A stretch of 64,000 bases of DNA, taken from positions 5,717-69,716 of the forward strand of contig NZ_CAKVMR010000002.1 of NCBI RefSeq assembly GCF_934772795.1, given 5' to 3'. Source of the stretch: an uncultured Holdemanella sp. Lineage in GTDB: Bacteria; Bacillota_I; Bacilli_A; Erysipelotrichales; Erysipelotrichaceae. Below the pieces are notes generated by a model. That model was given only the letters and a program-made list of their open reading frames with translations. It was not told the origin of the DNA and searched no databases. Every line of letters begins with the position of its first letter. Position 1 is the first letter of the stretch. Shown here in pieces: positions 43,247 to 51,564 of this stretch. Position numbers and translations under genes: made by a program.

Positions 43247-44182
43247 ATGAAAAAGAGAAGGCGTTTAAAAAAGAAAATAAGAAATCGTTTAATTCTAGCA
43301 TTCGGTTTACTTATTACTTTATTTATTTTAATCACATTAATCAAAGGCATTGTTGGCTTATTCCACTCTGACAATAAGACCTCAAACAATGAAAAAATCA
43401 CAGAAGAAGTCAAAGGAAGCGAGACATTACGAAAAGCAGGCATGTCTGAAGAAGATATCAAAGAAATGACTTCTTTGCCAAACTATCACAGTAACAGAGC
43501 TAAGCGCTATGCCAAATGGAAGGCGGATTCTGTAAAAGAAATAGTTATGCAGGTAAATTGTGACATGGACCTAAAACCATATTCAAAGACAACCATTGTC
43601 GATGATGATTCGGATATGACTTTATTAGTAAACAAGTTCTATGCACTACCCGAAGGTTATCAACCAAGTGATTTAGTCCCACTTGAAGATTATGCGTGCG
43701 TACAAGGCGAAGATTATTCTTGTCAGACAGTCGAACAAATTGAAATGCGCAAAGAAGCATATGATGCCTATGTGAAATTTTGTAAGGCTGCCGCAAAAAA
43801 TGATATCAACATTCGTGCAATTGCCGGATACAGAACCTATGAATACCAAAAAGGCTTATGGGATTATTATGCTTCTGTCAACGGGGAAGATTATGCGGAC
43901 AAATATTATGCTCGTCCTGGACAAAGCGAACACAACTCGGGACTTGCGGTAGATATCACTTTCAATGGATATAACTTTAATGAAATTGAAAATTATGATG
44001 GATATGACTGGATTCTAAAAAACATGCACAAGTATGGATTTATTCTTAGATACCCAGAAGATAAAACAGACGTAACTCAATATGGATATGAATCTTGGCA
44101 CATTCGTTATGTAGGTAAAGAAGCTGCTACAAAGATTTATAAGAACAATTGGACTTTGGAGGAATATCATGGCTCAAAATAA
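43247..44182 (+). CDS. M15 family D-Ala-D-Ala carboxypeptidase (VanY-type), membrane anchored
   Basis: About 311 residues. The start MKKRRRLKKKIRNRLIL is a basic cytoplasmic tail followed by one hydrophobic anchor (LILAFGLLITLFILITLI); the rest is extracellular. The M15 zinc motifs are SEHNSGLAVDIT (SxHxxGxAxD) and ESWHIRYVG (ExWHxxY). It trims the terminal D-Ala of peptidoglycan stem peptides. The ATG at 43247 follows GGGAG; an upstream start would bury the anchor. The 3' end overlaps the CapA-like gene by 14 bases. A second VanY lies at 45416. Confidence 0.9.
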   Translation: MKKRRRLKKKIRNRLILAFGLLITLFILITLIKGIVGLFHSDNKTSNNEKITEEVKGSETLRKAGMSEEDIKEMTSLPNYHSNRAKRYAKWKADSVKEIVMQVNCDMDLKPYSKTTIVDDDSDMTLLVNKFYALPEGYQPSDLVPLEDYACVQGEDYSCQTVEQIEMRKEAYDAYVKFCKAAAKNDINIRAIAGYRTYEYQKGLWDYYASVNGEDYADKYYARPGQSEHNSGLAVDITFNGYNFNEIENYDGYDWILKNMHKYGFILRYPEDKTDVTQYGYESWHIRYVGKEAATKIYKNNWTLEEYHGSK

Positions 44183-45392
44183 AAGAAGAAGACGCAGAAG
44201 AATGCGTAAAAGAACCAGAAACAGGCTTATTTTAGCAGGTGGTATTCTTGTCGTACTATTTATTCTATACTTATTCATTCATTTTATTGTTGGTTTATTT
44301 TCAAGTCCAGAGCCAGAAAAGAACACAGGCACAAAACAAGAAACAAAAAAAAGTGAAACAACAGTTGTTTCCTTTATGGGTGTTGGAGATAACCTAATAC
44401 ATGAAACAGTATACAATGATGCACTACAAGATGATGGAACTTACGATTTTTCAAAGATGTACACAAACTTTAAAAAAGATGCGAAAGAATCAGATATTGC
44501 GTTTATTAACCAAGAAACTGTATTAGGTGGAGAATCTCTAGGCTTATCTGGATATCCTACATTTAATTCACCTACAGAAATTGCCAAGAATTTGGAAAAG
44601 GCAGGTTTCAATCTGGCCAACCTAGCTACAAACCACTGTCTAGATAGAGGTGAACAGGGCATCACCAATGAATTAGAAGCCTTCAGTAATACAAATATTG
44701 TGACAGATGGTGTTTATACTTCGCAAGAAGCCTTCAATGCCATTCCCACATTCAAGAAAAAAGGAATTACTTTTAGTTTCTTAGCTTACACATATGGTAC
44801 AAACGGTATTGCCCCTGATTATGATTATAATGTTTCTTATTTAGATGATGATCAAATCAAGTCAGATGTACAGAAAGCGAAAGAAATAAGTGATGTGGTC
44901 ATTGTTTCTGCACACTGGGGTGATGAAAATACATTTGAACCAAATGATCTACAAAAACACTATGCCCAATTATTTGCGGACTGCGGTGTCGACGTTGTTA
45001 TTGGAACCCATCCTCATACAATTCAGCCAGTAAAATGGATCAAAGGAAATTCGGGAAACAAGATGTTGTGTGTATATTCTCTAGGAAACTTTATTGGTGG
45101 AATGTTGACAACAGACAATGCGATAGGTGGCGAAATCAAATTTGATTTTGTGAAGAAGAATGACAAAATCACAATTGAAAATGTTAAATGGATTCCAACT
45201 GTGATTCATTTCGAAGGAAATCAAGACAATATTATCGAAGTTCGATATAACTATAAAGCTTACAAATTATCTCAATATTCAGATAAACTTGCCAAAAAAC
45301 ATGTATTAAATGGATATGATGGCAATGTCGTAAACATCAAATATATCACAAACAAGACAAAAGAAGTCATTGATGAAAAGTATCTAAAATAG
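44169..45392 (+). CDS. CapA family protein (poly-gamma-glutamate synthesis type), membrane anchored
   Basis: A 407-residue metallophosphatase-fold protein. A basic N-terminal tail MAQNKRRRRRRMRKRTRNR and a single hydrophobic anchor precede the PGA_cap domain: SFMGVGDNLIHETVYND, ANLATNHCLDRGEQGI, VSAHWGDENTFEPN and VIGTHPHTIQPVKWI, the metal-binding Asp, Asn and His. CapA takes part in poly-gamma-glutamate export in Bacillus; other members are less clear. No capB or capC is nearby. It shares an N-terminal anchor pattern with the preceding VanY. Confidence 0.87.
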   Translation: MAQNKRRRRRRMRKRTRNRLILAGGILVVLFILYLFIHFIVGLFSSPEPEKNTGTKQETKKSETTVVSFMGVGDNLIHETVYNDALQDDGTYDFSKMYTNFKKDAKESDIAFINQETVLGGESLGLSGYPTFNSPTEIAKNLEKAGFNLANLATNHCLDRGEQGITNELEAFSNTNIVTDGVYTSQEAFNAIPTFKKKGITFSFLAYTYGTNGIAPDYDYNVSYLDDDQIKSDVQKAKEISDVVIVSAHWGDENTFEPNDLQKHYAQLFADCGVDVVIGTHPHTIQPVKWIKGNSGNKMLCVYSLGNFIGGMLTTDNAIGGEIKFDFVKKNDKITIENVKWIPTVIHFEGNQDNIIEVRYNYKAYKLSQYSDKLAKKHVLNGYDGNVVNIKYITNKTKEVIDEKYLK

Positions 45393-45417
45393 GCGCTGAT
45401 TGAATTCAGCGCCTTTT
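45392..45417. terminator. Bidirectional terminator between capA-like and vanY genes
   Basis: GGCGCTGA and TCAGCGCC flank a 6-base loop, with TTTT on the plus strand, between converging genes. Confidence 0.75.
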
Positions 45418-46171
45418 AACTATAATATTCATCTAAAGTTAAGTTGTTCTCATATAAGTATGTTGCCAAATCCACACCAACATAACGCAAATGCCAACTT
45501 TCTGGTGCAATCTTCGTTTTATCCTCTTTACCATCTGGATAACGCAAAATAAAACCATACGTATGCATATTTTCTAACAACCAATTGTAGTGGGGATTAT
45601 ATCGAACAACATCTAAATCACTACAATCATTATCCATACGAATATCCACCGCTAATCCTGACTGATGCTCACTAAATCCTGGTCTTGTCCAATAACGATC
45701 CGCATATTCTTCGCCATAACTTGCAGCTCCATTATTAAACAAATCTGTTTGGTATGCATAAGAACGATATGCTGAACAAGCATTCAAAACAAATCCTTCA
45801 TTGGATGCGACTTCAATCAACTTTCCAAATGCCTCTGCCGCCTCTTTTCGCATGCGCACATTCTCATTTTCACCACTTGAAGGTACCTGAACTAAATCAC
45901 TTGGTTCATAATCTTCTGGTAATCCTGAATACTTATTCACAAGTATATAAATGGAATCCAAATCTGAAACTGTTACTGTATTCTCATATGGATTTCCACT
46001 TTGATCTACCTTCTCTACTTCCGGTAATACGGATGTTTCTTCTTGTATTACAGGTTGTTTCTTAATAGGAACTAAATCATGATCCACCAACCTTATATCC
46101 AATGTATAAATTAGTATAAAGCCATTCAGAATTAATGATACCAAAATATAAATGACTGTTTTCATCTTCAT
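45416..46171 (-). CDS. M15 family D-Ala-D-Ala carboxypeptidase (VanY-type), second copy
   Basis: A 251-residue protein with an N-terminal signal anchor (KTVIYILVSLILNGFILIYTL) and M15 motifs SEHQSGLAVDIR and ESWHLRYVG. The linker and the region SDLDSIYILVNKYSGLPEDYEPSDLV resemble the VanY at 43247, so they are paralogues. The ATG overlaps the stop of the YqeC-XdhC gene in a 4-base ATGA, so it is translationally coupled to the end of the Mo/Se operon. Why a cell-wall enzyme is attached there is unclear. Confidence 0.9.
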   Translation of the reverse strand: MKMKTVIYILVSLILNGFILIYTLDIRLVDHDLVPIKKQPVIQEETSVLPEVEKVDQSGNPYENTVTVSDLDSIYILVNKYSGLPEDYEPSDLVQVPSSGENENVRMRKEAAEAFGKLIEVASNEGFVLNACSAYRSYAYQTDLFNNGAASYGEEYADRYWTRPGFSEHQSGLAVDIRMDNDCSDLDVVRYNPHYNWLLENMHTYGFILRYPDGKEDKTKIAPESWHLRYVGVDLATYLYENNLTLDEYYS

Positions 46172-47535
46172 ACCGGTATAAACAAGACTTTATTATATCC
46201 ACCACAAATCATGCCTAATGTAGCACTTTCTGCATTGGATAAATCATACTCCTTAATCATGACTTCTTTACATTCTTTGGCATCTAGAATAGCCTGGTAC
46301 TCTACTTTTCCTCCACCAATCGTATCAATAACTCCATTTTCATGCACTAACATCATACTACCCACACCTCTTGGTGCTGAACCCTTTTTATCAATGATAA
46401 TACATAAAGTCCCATGAACATTGGATTCTAGTAATTCTTTAGAAACACTTGAACTAAACTTTGCGTTTTTTATTTCAATAAGTTCAGCTAAAATACTAAT
46501 CGATATCTCAGCAGGTGTCTGTGCCTTAATATCTAATCCGATTGGAGCATGCACATTGGATACTTCTTCCTTAGAATATCCTTCTTCAATCAACGCATCA
46601 AATGTCTTCTTTACTTTTCCTTTACTTCCAATCATACCCAAATATAAATGAGGCTTATGAATTGTCTTTTCTAGACAAAGACGATCATCTTTATGGCCTC
46701 TTGTCACAATTACATAACAAGTATTTTCTTCATCCGGTAATACGGAATCCATTTGATCATAATTCATACAATGAATTTCATCGGCCGTAGGAAAATGTTC
46801 TACATTCGCAAATTCTTTACGATTGTCAATCACAATCGTATACAACTCTAATATATTAGCCATTTTAGCTAAGTATTGACTGACATGTCCACAACCTAAA
46901 ATCACAAGCTTAGGCTGCATATTAAACCATTCTTTTTGAAGGATATCTACATCTATATTTTCTTCTAATAAAGACTTTAAACATCGCGTATACAAATCCA
47001 TATCCCCATTCACATGAATCTTTACAGGCTTATCTAGTTTCTTTAAATAAACACGAATTAAATCCTGTATGATTCTAGGTGTTACAAGTTCATTTGGATC
47101 TAAATTTGTAAGCTCATAACGATGTACCACTTCTTTTACCGGCTTATTTAATCCATTTAAATTTGAAATCAACACAACCTCATCTGAATCTGAATCAATA
47201 ACAGGTTCATTGACATTAGGAAACTTCAAAGGCAAATGCTTAGAACCATCTGCCTCAATCAGTATCACATCCACCACTTGTTTTAATCGATTTAACAAAT
47301 CTTCATCTAACGCTCCAATTTTAAATTCATCACAACGATTTCCCACATGACAATATCCATATATTTCAATTCTATGCATAATTTCATCATAACTAGGATC
47401 TACCAATGTACCTTCTTCAATCAACATATGCGTAGTTGTACACATTAAAACGGATTTATTCAAAGAAACATATTTATCTTTTAACTCGTGGATATACGTT
47501 GTCTTTCCACCCGAACCAATTACACTAATAATCAT
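46168..47535 (-). CDS. YqeC-XdhC fusion protein with permuted XdhC domain order
   Basis: About 455 residues, in three parts. Residues 1-200: YqeC, with P-loop SVIGSGGKTTYIHEL and VILIEADGSKHLPLKFP. Residues 205-350: the C-terminal Rossmann half of XdhC (LVILGCGHVSQYLAKMANIL, GHKDDRLCLEKTI, LGMIGSKGKVKKTF, PIGLDIKAQTPAEI). Residues 355-455: the N-terminal half of XdhC (IIDKKGSAPRGVGSMML, TIGGGKVEYQAIL). Ordinary XdhC has these halves in the reverse order. XdhC brings sulfurated Moco to hydroxylases; YqeC is a selenium-dependent hydroxylase accessory. The start at 47535 has AGGAG upstream. Confidence 0.85.
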   Translation of the reverse strand: MIISVIGSGGKTTYIHELKDKYVSLNKSVLMCTTTHMLIEEGTLVDPSYDEIMHRIEIYGYCHVGNRCDEFKIGALDEDLLNRLKQVVDVILIEADGSKHLPLKFPNVNEPVIDSDSDEVVLISNLNGLNKPVKEVVHRYELTNLDPNELVTPRIIQDLIRVYLKKLDKPVKIHVNGDMDLYTRCLKSLLEENIDVDILQKEWFNMQPKLVILGCGHVSQYLAKMANILELYTIVIDNRKEFANVEHFPTADEIHCMNYDQMDSVLPDEENTCYVIVTRGHKDDRLCLEKTIHKPHLYLGMIGSKGKVKKTFDALIEEGYSKEEVSNVHAPIGLDIKAQTPAEISISILAELIEIKNAKFSSSVSKELLESNVHGTLCIIIDKKGSAPRGVGSMMLVHENGVIDTIGGGKVEYQAILDAKECKEVMIKEYDLSNAESATLGMICGGYNKVLFIPV

Positions 47536-48616
47536 TTGAAATCTCCTGAATTGCACGTATCACACAATCAATATCTTCTATTGTATTTTGAAACGATACA
47601 GATAAACGCACAATTCCCTGTTCTTCTGTTTTTAAATGTTTATGCATTAATGGAGCACAATGCGCTCCACAACGCGTCACAATACCATACTTATAATTCA
47701 ACAAATCACTCACATAAGCACTATCTTTACCTGGAATATTGATTGCCACAATAGGTGTAGAATTTTCTAAAGATGAATAAAACTCTACATACCCCGTTAA
47801 ACCTTCATATAATTTTTGGAGTAAAAAGTATTCCTTTTCCATAATCTCTACTTGATTTTCTGAAACATACTTTACCCCTGCATTTAAAGCCGCAATTCCT
47901 ACAAGATTCTGTGTTCCCGCCTCTAAATGTTCTGGATACGCCTTTGGCATTTGTGGATTAAAAGAATCTATGCCCGTTCCACCAGAAATCAATGGTTTTA
48001 CTTCAATGCCTTTTACACAAAATCCACCAATACCACCAATGCCTAATAAACCTTTATGGCCACTAAAACATAAAACATCTATATTTTCCATAGATACTGG
48101 AATATGCCCTGCACTTTGAGCCGCATCCACCATAAATAGAATGCCACATTCTTTACAATACTTTCCAATTAAATCCACATCAAAGATTTCACCTGTTACA
48201 TTCGAACTGTGTGTCATAACAACCATTCGAGTATTCTTTTGAATATGGTTTTTAATATCCTCTAAATAAGGTGAACAAATCGTTAAAGATATAACGCCTT
48301 TTTCTTCTAGTTCATATAAAGGACGAAGCACACTATTGTGCTCCGCATACGTAGTGATCACATGATCATTTTCTTGTAAGATTCCTTTAATACAAGTATT
48401 TAAACTCTCTGTATTTCCACCATTTAAAATGACACGATGAAAATCAGACAATCCAAAAAACTGTGCAATATTTCTTCTCGCCTCAAAAATCAAACGAGAA
48501 GAATCCATATTCGAACTGCGATTCGCATTGCCTGCCACCTCTAATGCATCCATAACCGCTTGTTTGACTACATCTAATTTTGGAAAACTTGTCGCAGCCT
48601 GATCAAGATAAACCAT
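47525..48616 (-). CDS. Cysteine desulfurase-type PLP enzyme (NifS/CsdA family)
   Basis: About 363 residues of a class V aminotransferase fold. MVYLDQAATSFPK at the start, ILNGGNTESLNT, VDAAQSAGHIPV and CFSGHKGLLGIGG (PLP lysine) are clear. The Cys loop TRCGAHCAPLMHKHL carries the persulfide/selenide-forming residue. In this operon it probably delivers selenium or sulfur to the molybdenum cofactor, with SelD and YqeB. The start at 48616 has GGAGG 9 bases upstream; it overlaps yqeB by 14 bases. Confidence 0.88.
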   Translation of the reverse strand: MVYLDQAATSFPKLDVVKQAVMDALEVAGNANRSSNMDSSRLIFEARRNIAQFFGLSDFHRVILNGGNTESLNTCIKGILQENDHVITTYAEHNSVLRPLYELEEKGVISLTICSPYLEDIKNHIQKNTRMVVMTHSSNVTGEIFDVDLIGKYCKECGILFMVDAAQSAGHIPVSMENIDVLCFSGHKGLLGIGGIGGFCVKGIEVKPLISGGTGIDSFNPQMPKAYPEHLEAGTQNLVGIAALNAGVKYVSENQVEIMEKEYFLLQKLYEGLTGYVEFYSSLENSTPIVAINIPGKDSAYVSDLLNYKYGIVTRCGAHCAPLMHKHLKTEEQGIVRLSVSFQNTIEDIDCVIRAIQEISNDY

Positions 48617-49394
48617 GCAGTATCGCCTCCAAAACACCTCCGGCAATGCAACGTGCCTTGTCAGAAATCGTAAAACAATTCTGATATTCATCCTCTCTTG
48701 GATCGATGTCAGCCATTTTAAATCCAGATGTTACATTGTACCCATCCTGAATCAACCCTCTAAGTAAGCCTGACATACTCGCATACACTGGTGTCTTATC
48801 GATATACGCAATAATTTCTCCCATTTCCACTATATCCGTAATCTTTTTAACATTGTGACAAACACCTGCACAAGGAGAATGAATCACTCTTTCTTTAGAA
48901 TATCCCTTAATATTTCCAGGAACACCCGTATTTGGCAAGGCACAACCCTCATAAATCAGTCTTCCTAGATTATGCCCACGCATAGTTTCTATAACCACAT
49001 GCACATCTTTTCCTGCACAAAAACCAGGACCTAAACCAATTGTGATAGGTGCCATATCCATTGTCGTACCCAAATTTTTCTTGGCAAGAATCGCATCCAC
49101 CAAGGCAATATGTTCTATTTTAGAAATCATTTCCCCATTTGGATCTACCATCATTGCGACTTGATTTTTAGCCATCACCGCTTTAGCTTCTTCTATCGTT
49201 GAAACTAAAACACACGTCATATCCTCAACCGTAAATTTTCCTTCATACACAGCCTGACAAAAGGCAACATTTCTTCGTATTGCGCTTGGCTTTTCAACTT
49301 CTAGCACCAATACTTGAAATCCACTTTTTACAAGTTTATATATTGTCCCTGTCGCTATGTCTCCTCCACCACGCACAATAACACATTTATTCAT
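48603..49394 (-). CDS. yqeB: YqeB (EF2563 family), selenium-dependent molybdenum hydroxylase accessory
   Basis: A 263-residue protein of the EF2563/YqeB family, a genome marker for selenium-dependent molybdenum hydroxylases. It begins CVIVRGGGDIATGTIYKLVKSG, a Rossmann-like nucleotide site, and contains ITIGLGPGFCAGKDVHVVIET and KGYSKERVIHSPCAGVCHNV. Its exact reaction is not established. It lies between yedF (5-base gap) and the desulfurase gene. The ribosome site is weak. Confidence 0.88.
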   Translation of the reverse strand: MNKCVIVRGGGDIATGTIYKLVKSGFQVLVLEVEKPSAIRRNVAFCQAVYEGKFTVEDMTCVLVSTIEEAKAVMAKNQVAMMVDPNGEMISKIEHIALVDAILAKKNLGTTMDMAPITIGLGPGFCAGKDVHVVIETMRGHNLGRLIYEGCALPNTGVPGNIKGYSKERVIHSPCAGVCHNVKKITDIVEMGEIIAYIDKTPVYASMSGLLRGLIQDGYNVTSGFKMADIDPREDEYQNCFTISDKARCIAGGVLEAILHGLS

Positions 49395-49399
49395 AAGCT

Positions 49400-49993
49400 T
49401 TATGGCTTGATAATTTTATCAGCCTTCTCCATTCTCTCTACAATATCATACATATTTGTGACTGAACCCACCTGAAGTTCTTCTTTTAAATGGAAGAAAT
49501 CCAAACAAGTTCCACAACTAACAATTTCAACTCCATTATCTGCTAAATATTTCAAATCTTCTAGAGTTTCATTCTTTGTCGTTGTGATTTTTACACCCTC
49601 ATTATAGAAAATCATTTCATCTGGCAAAACATCTTGTTTTGTCAAAGAGAAAATAAATGATTTCATTAAAATCGCACCTAAATCCGGATCTGAACCCATC
49701 ACATTACTTGCGCACACAACAACCATTTTAGGCTTAGCCAAGCTGCAGTCCGCATATGTGTATTCCACTTCAAAATCTGCTTCTTCATCACCCTTTGAAA
49801 TTTCAACAATATAATCCTTACCCTCTTTTTTAGAATTTACCATATAATTTTTTACTTTCGCAAACTTCGTTAAGTTTTCAACCGCAATTTCATTATCCAC
49901 AATTGTGGATACTACATTTTCCTCTTTTAAAGCTTCCTTTGTCTTTACGACTGGAAGTGGACACTCCAATCCTCTACAATCTAAAGTTTTCAT
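49400..49993 (-). CDS. yedF: YedF selenium metabolism protein (TusA plus DsrE-like)
   Basis: A 197-residue two-domain protein. Residues 1-75 are TusA-like (MKTLDCRGLECPLPVVKTKE, the Cys-Pro-x-Pro site that carries a persulfide or selenide). Residues 95-195 are DsrE-like, with VSCGTCLDFFHLKEEL giving a CGTC pair. The family is found with selD and is proposed to carry labile selenium. The ATG overlaps the selD stop by 4 bases, with AGGAAG upstream. Confidence 0.88.
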   Translation of the reverse strand: MKTLDCRGLECPLPVVKTKEALKEENVVSTIVDNEIAVENLTKFAKVKNYMVNSKKEGKDYIVEISKGDEEADFEVEYTYADCSLAKPKMVVVCASNVMGSDPDLGAILMKSFIFSLTKQDVLPDEMIFYNEGVKITTTKNETLEDLKYLADNGVEIVSCGTCLDFFHLKEELQVGSVTNMYDIVERMEKADKIIKP

Positions 49994-51018
49994 ATCTTCC
50001 TACCTCTTACATATACATTATATTCATTTTTCTCAATGACTTCACCCACAACATACAATTCAAGATTATTTTCCTTAAAATCCTTCTGTATATCTGCTAA
50101 ATCATCCTTAGACACACTTGCCAATAAGCCACCACTCGTTTGTGGGTCAAACAAGATTTCTTCTGTAAAGAAATCACAATCGAAACGAATCTTACCCTCT
50201 ACACTATTGCGATTGGTCTGGGCAGCACCACTTAAATAAAACTCTTCTACATACTTTCTACAGTCATCAAAATATGGAATCGAATCCTTGTAAATTATGG
50301 CACTATTTGTCTCATCTAACATCTCATTTAAGTGAACCAACAAGCCAAAACCCGTTACATCCGTTAGAGCATGCACATCATATTTTTTTAAAATATCACA
50401 TGCATATTTATTTAATGTCGTCATACTTTTAAAGACTTTTTCCTGCATTTCTTTAGAACAATCATCCATACGTAGCGCATTCAAAGTCAAACCAACACCT
50501 AAAGGCTTCGTCAAAATCAAGACATCCCCACATTGCGTACCATTATTTTTCTTTACATCTTTTGGATCTACTAAACCCGTCACACTCAAACCATATTTAA
50601 TGGAATCATCACGAATGGAATGCCCTCCAGCTAGTGCACACTCAGCTTCAACCAGCTTAGAATTTCCTCCTTCAATGATCTTACCCAAAATATTCAAATC
50701 CTCATTATCTGGAAAACACACAATATTTAAAGCCGTTTTAGGCGTACCATTCATCGCATAAATATCACTGAGTGCATTTGTTGCCGCAATCTGACCATAC
50801 AAATATGGATCTTCTACCATGGGTGGAAAGAAATCCAAAGTAGATACAAAGGCATGATTTTCATCAATTTGATAGACAGCTGCATCATCTCTTGAATCAA
50901 ATCCAACTAAGACATTTTCATCTTTAAATGAATCAATTTTTTCTAAAATATGACTCAATTTTTTTGCGCCTAATTTAGCACTACATCCACCACTCTTACA
51001 ATATATTTTTTCGTTCAT
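49990..51018 (-). CDS. selD: Selenide, water dikinase (Cys form)
   Basis: A 342-residue enzyme making selenophosphate from selenide and ATP. The active-site loop CKSGGCSAKLGAKKL has Cys12 where many SelD proteins have Cys or selenocysteine, with the essential Lys. GFDSRDDAAVYQIDE, STLDFFPPMVEDPYLYGQIA and ALAGGHSIRDDSIKYG give the Asp and GGHS substrate motifs. No in-frame TGA. Selenophosphate here probably serves the molybdenum hydroxylase cofactor, because no selA or selB is in the window. The ATG shares a base with the DUF3343 stop. Confidence 0.95.
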   Translation of the reverse strand: MNEKIYCKSGGCSAKLGAKKLSHILEKIDSFKDENVLVGFDSRDDAAVYQIDENHAFVSTLDFFPPMVEDPYLYGQIAATNALSDIYAMNGTPKTALNIVCFPDNEDLNILGKIIEGGNSKLVEAECALAGGHSIRDDSIKYGLSVTGLVDPKDVKKNNGTQCGDVLILTKPLGVGLTLNALRMDDCSKEMQEKVFKSMTTLNKYACDILKKYDVHALTDVTGFGLLVHLNEMLDETNSAIIYKDSIPYFDDCRKYVEEFYLSGAAQTNRNSVEGKIRFDCDFFTEEILFDPQTSGGLLASVSKDDLADIQKDFKENNLELYVVGEVIEKNEYNVYVRGRKI

Positions 51019-51239
51019 CAAAAATTCACCCTTACTATATCCTCATACAAAATGTCTTGTTCTTTTAAAAATGCTTTCCACTTTTCCTCATCTAAATCTT
51101 TCGACATAAAACACATGCCACAGCCTGCCTTAACACAACTTGGAACAGGTATCATACGCCCATTTTTTGTCTTAGACTCCAAATCTAGAACATCTTGAAT
51201 ACTTTTAAAAGTAATAATCAATACTTCCTCTTTACTCAT
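51018..51239 (-). CDS. DUF3343 domain protein (putative Se/S carrier)
   Basis: A 73-residue protein of the DUF3343 family, which often neighbours selD and yedF and is proposed to carry selenium or sulfur. Cys lie in VPSCVKAGCGMCFM, a likely metal or persulfide site. The ATG at 51239 is set by GGAAG upstream; it overlaps the ModE-like gene by 8 bases and the selD ATG by one base, so expression is coupled. Confidence 0.85.
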   Translation of the reverse strand: MSKEEVLIITFKSIQDVLDLESKTKNGRMIPVPSCVKAGCGMCFMSKDLDEEKWKAFLKEQDILYEDIVRVNF

Positions 51240-51564
51240 TTTCAAATACTTCCTTAAATACTTGTTTTGAATACGTTTCTATTTTTTCTTGAAACAATTT
51301 ATATTTACGAACCAATTCTTTTCCCTCTAAAGTTAATTGAGAGCCTCCACCAAAACTTCCACCACTTGTCGTATGAACAAGTTCATAACCTAAATCTTCT
51401 TGCGCTCTTTTTATGATTTTCCAAGCCTTTGAATTTGACATTCCCATTTCTTTATAGGCCTTTGATAAGGAACCATACTTATCGCATAATTCCAACAGTT
51501 CTACAACGCCCTTGCCAAAATCCGGTTCATTATTACCTATTTGAATCTTTAGTTTATATCTCAT
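51232..51564 (-). CDS. ModE-like winged-helix regulator (N-terminal DNA-binding domain only)
   Basis: About 110 residues. The HTH (VELLELCDKYGSLSKAYKE, then MGMSNSKAWKIIKRAQEDLG) and the ModE-typical TTSGGSFGGGSQLTLEGKELV wing are clear. The molybdate-binding MOP domains of full ModE are absent, so it must sense molybdenum through another partner or act as a constitutive repressor. The start at 51564 overlaps the MoeA-like stop in ATGA. It may bind the palindromes upstream of moaA. Confidence 0.83.
   Translation of the reverse strand: MRYKLKIQIGNNEPDFGKGVVELLELCDKYGSLSKAYKEMGMSNSKAWKIIKRAQEDLGYELVHTTSGGSFGGGSQLTLEGKELVRKYKLFQEKIETYSKQVFKEVFENE

Noticed and set aside
43126..43461. A minus-strand frame of 111 codons opposite the start of the vanY gene
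   Set aside because: Covers the vanY promoter and anchor in an unlikely frame; the vanY reading is well supported.
49990..51018. Possible selenocysteine codon in selD or in the GrdB-like gene
   Set aside because: No in-frame TGA occurs in either; the SelD active site is Cys.
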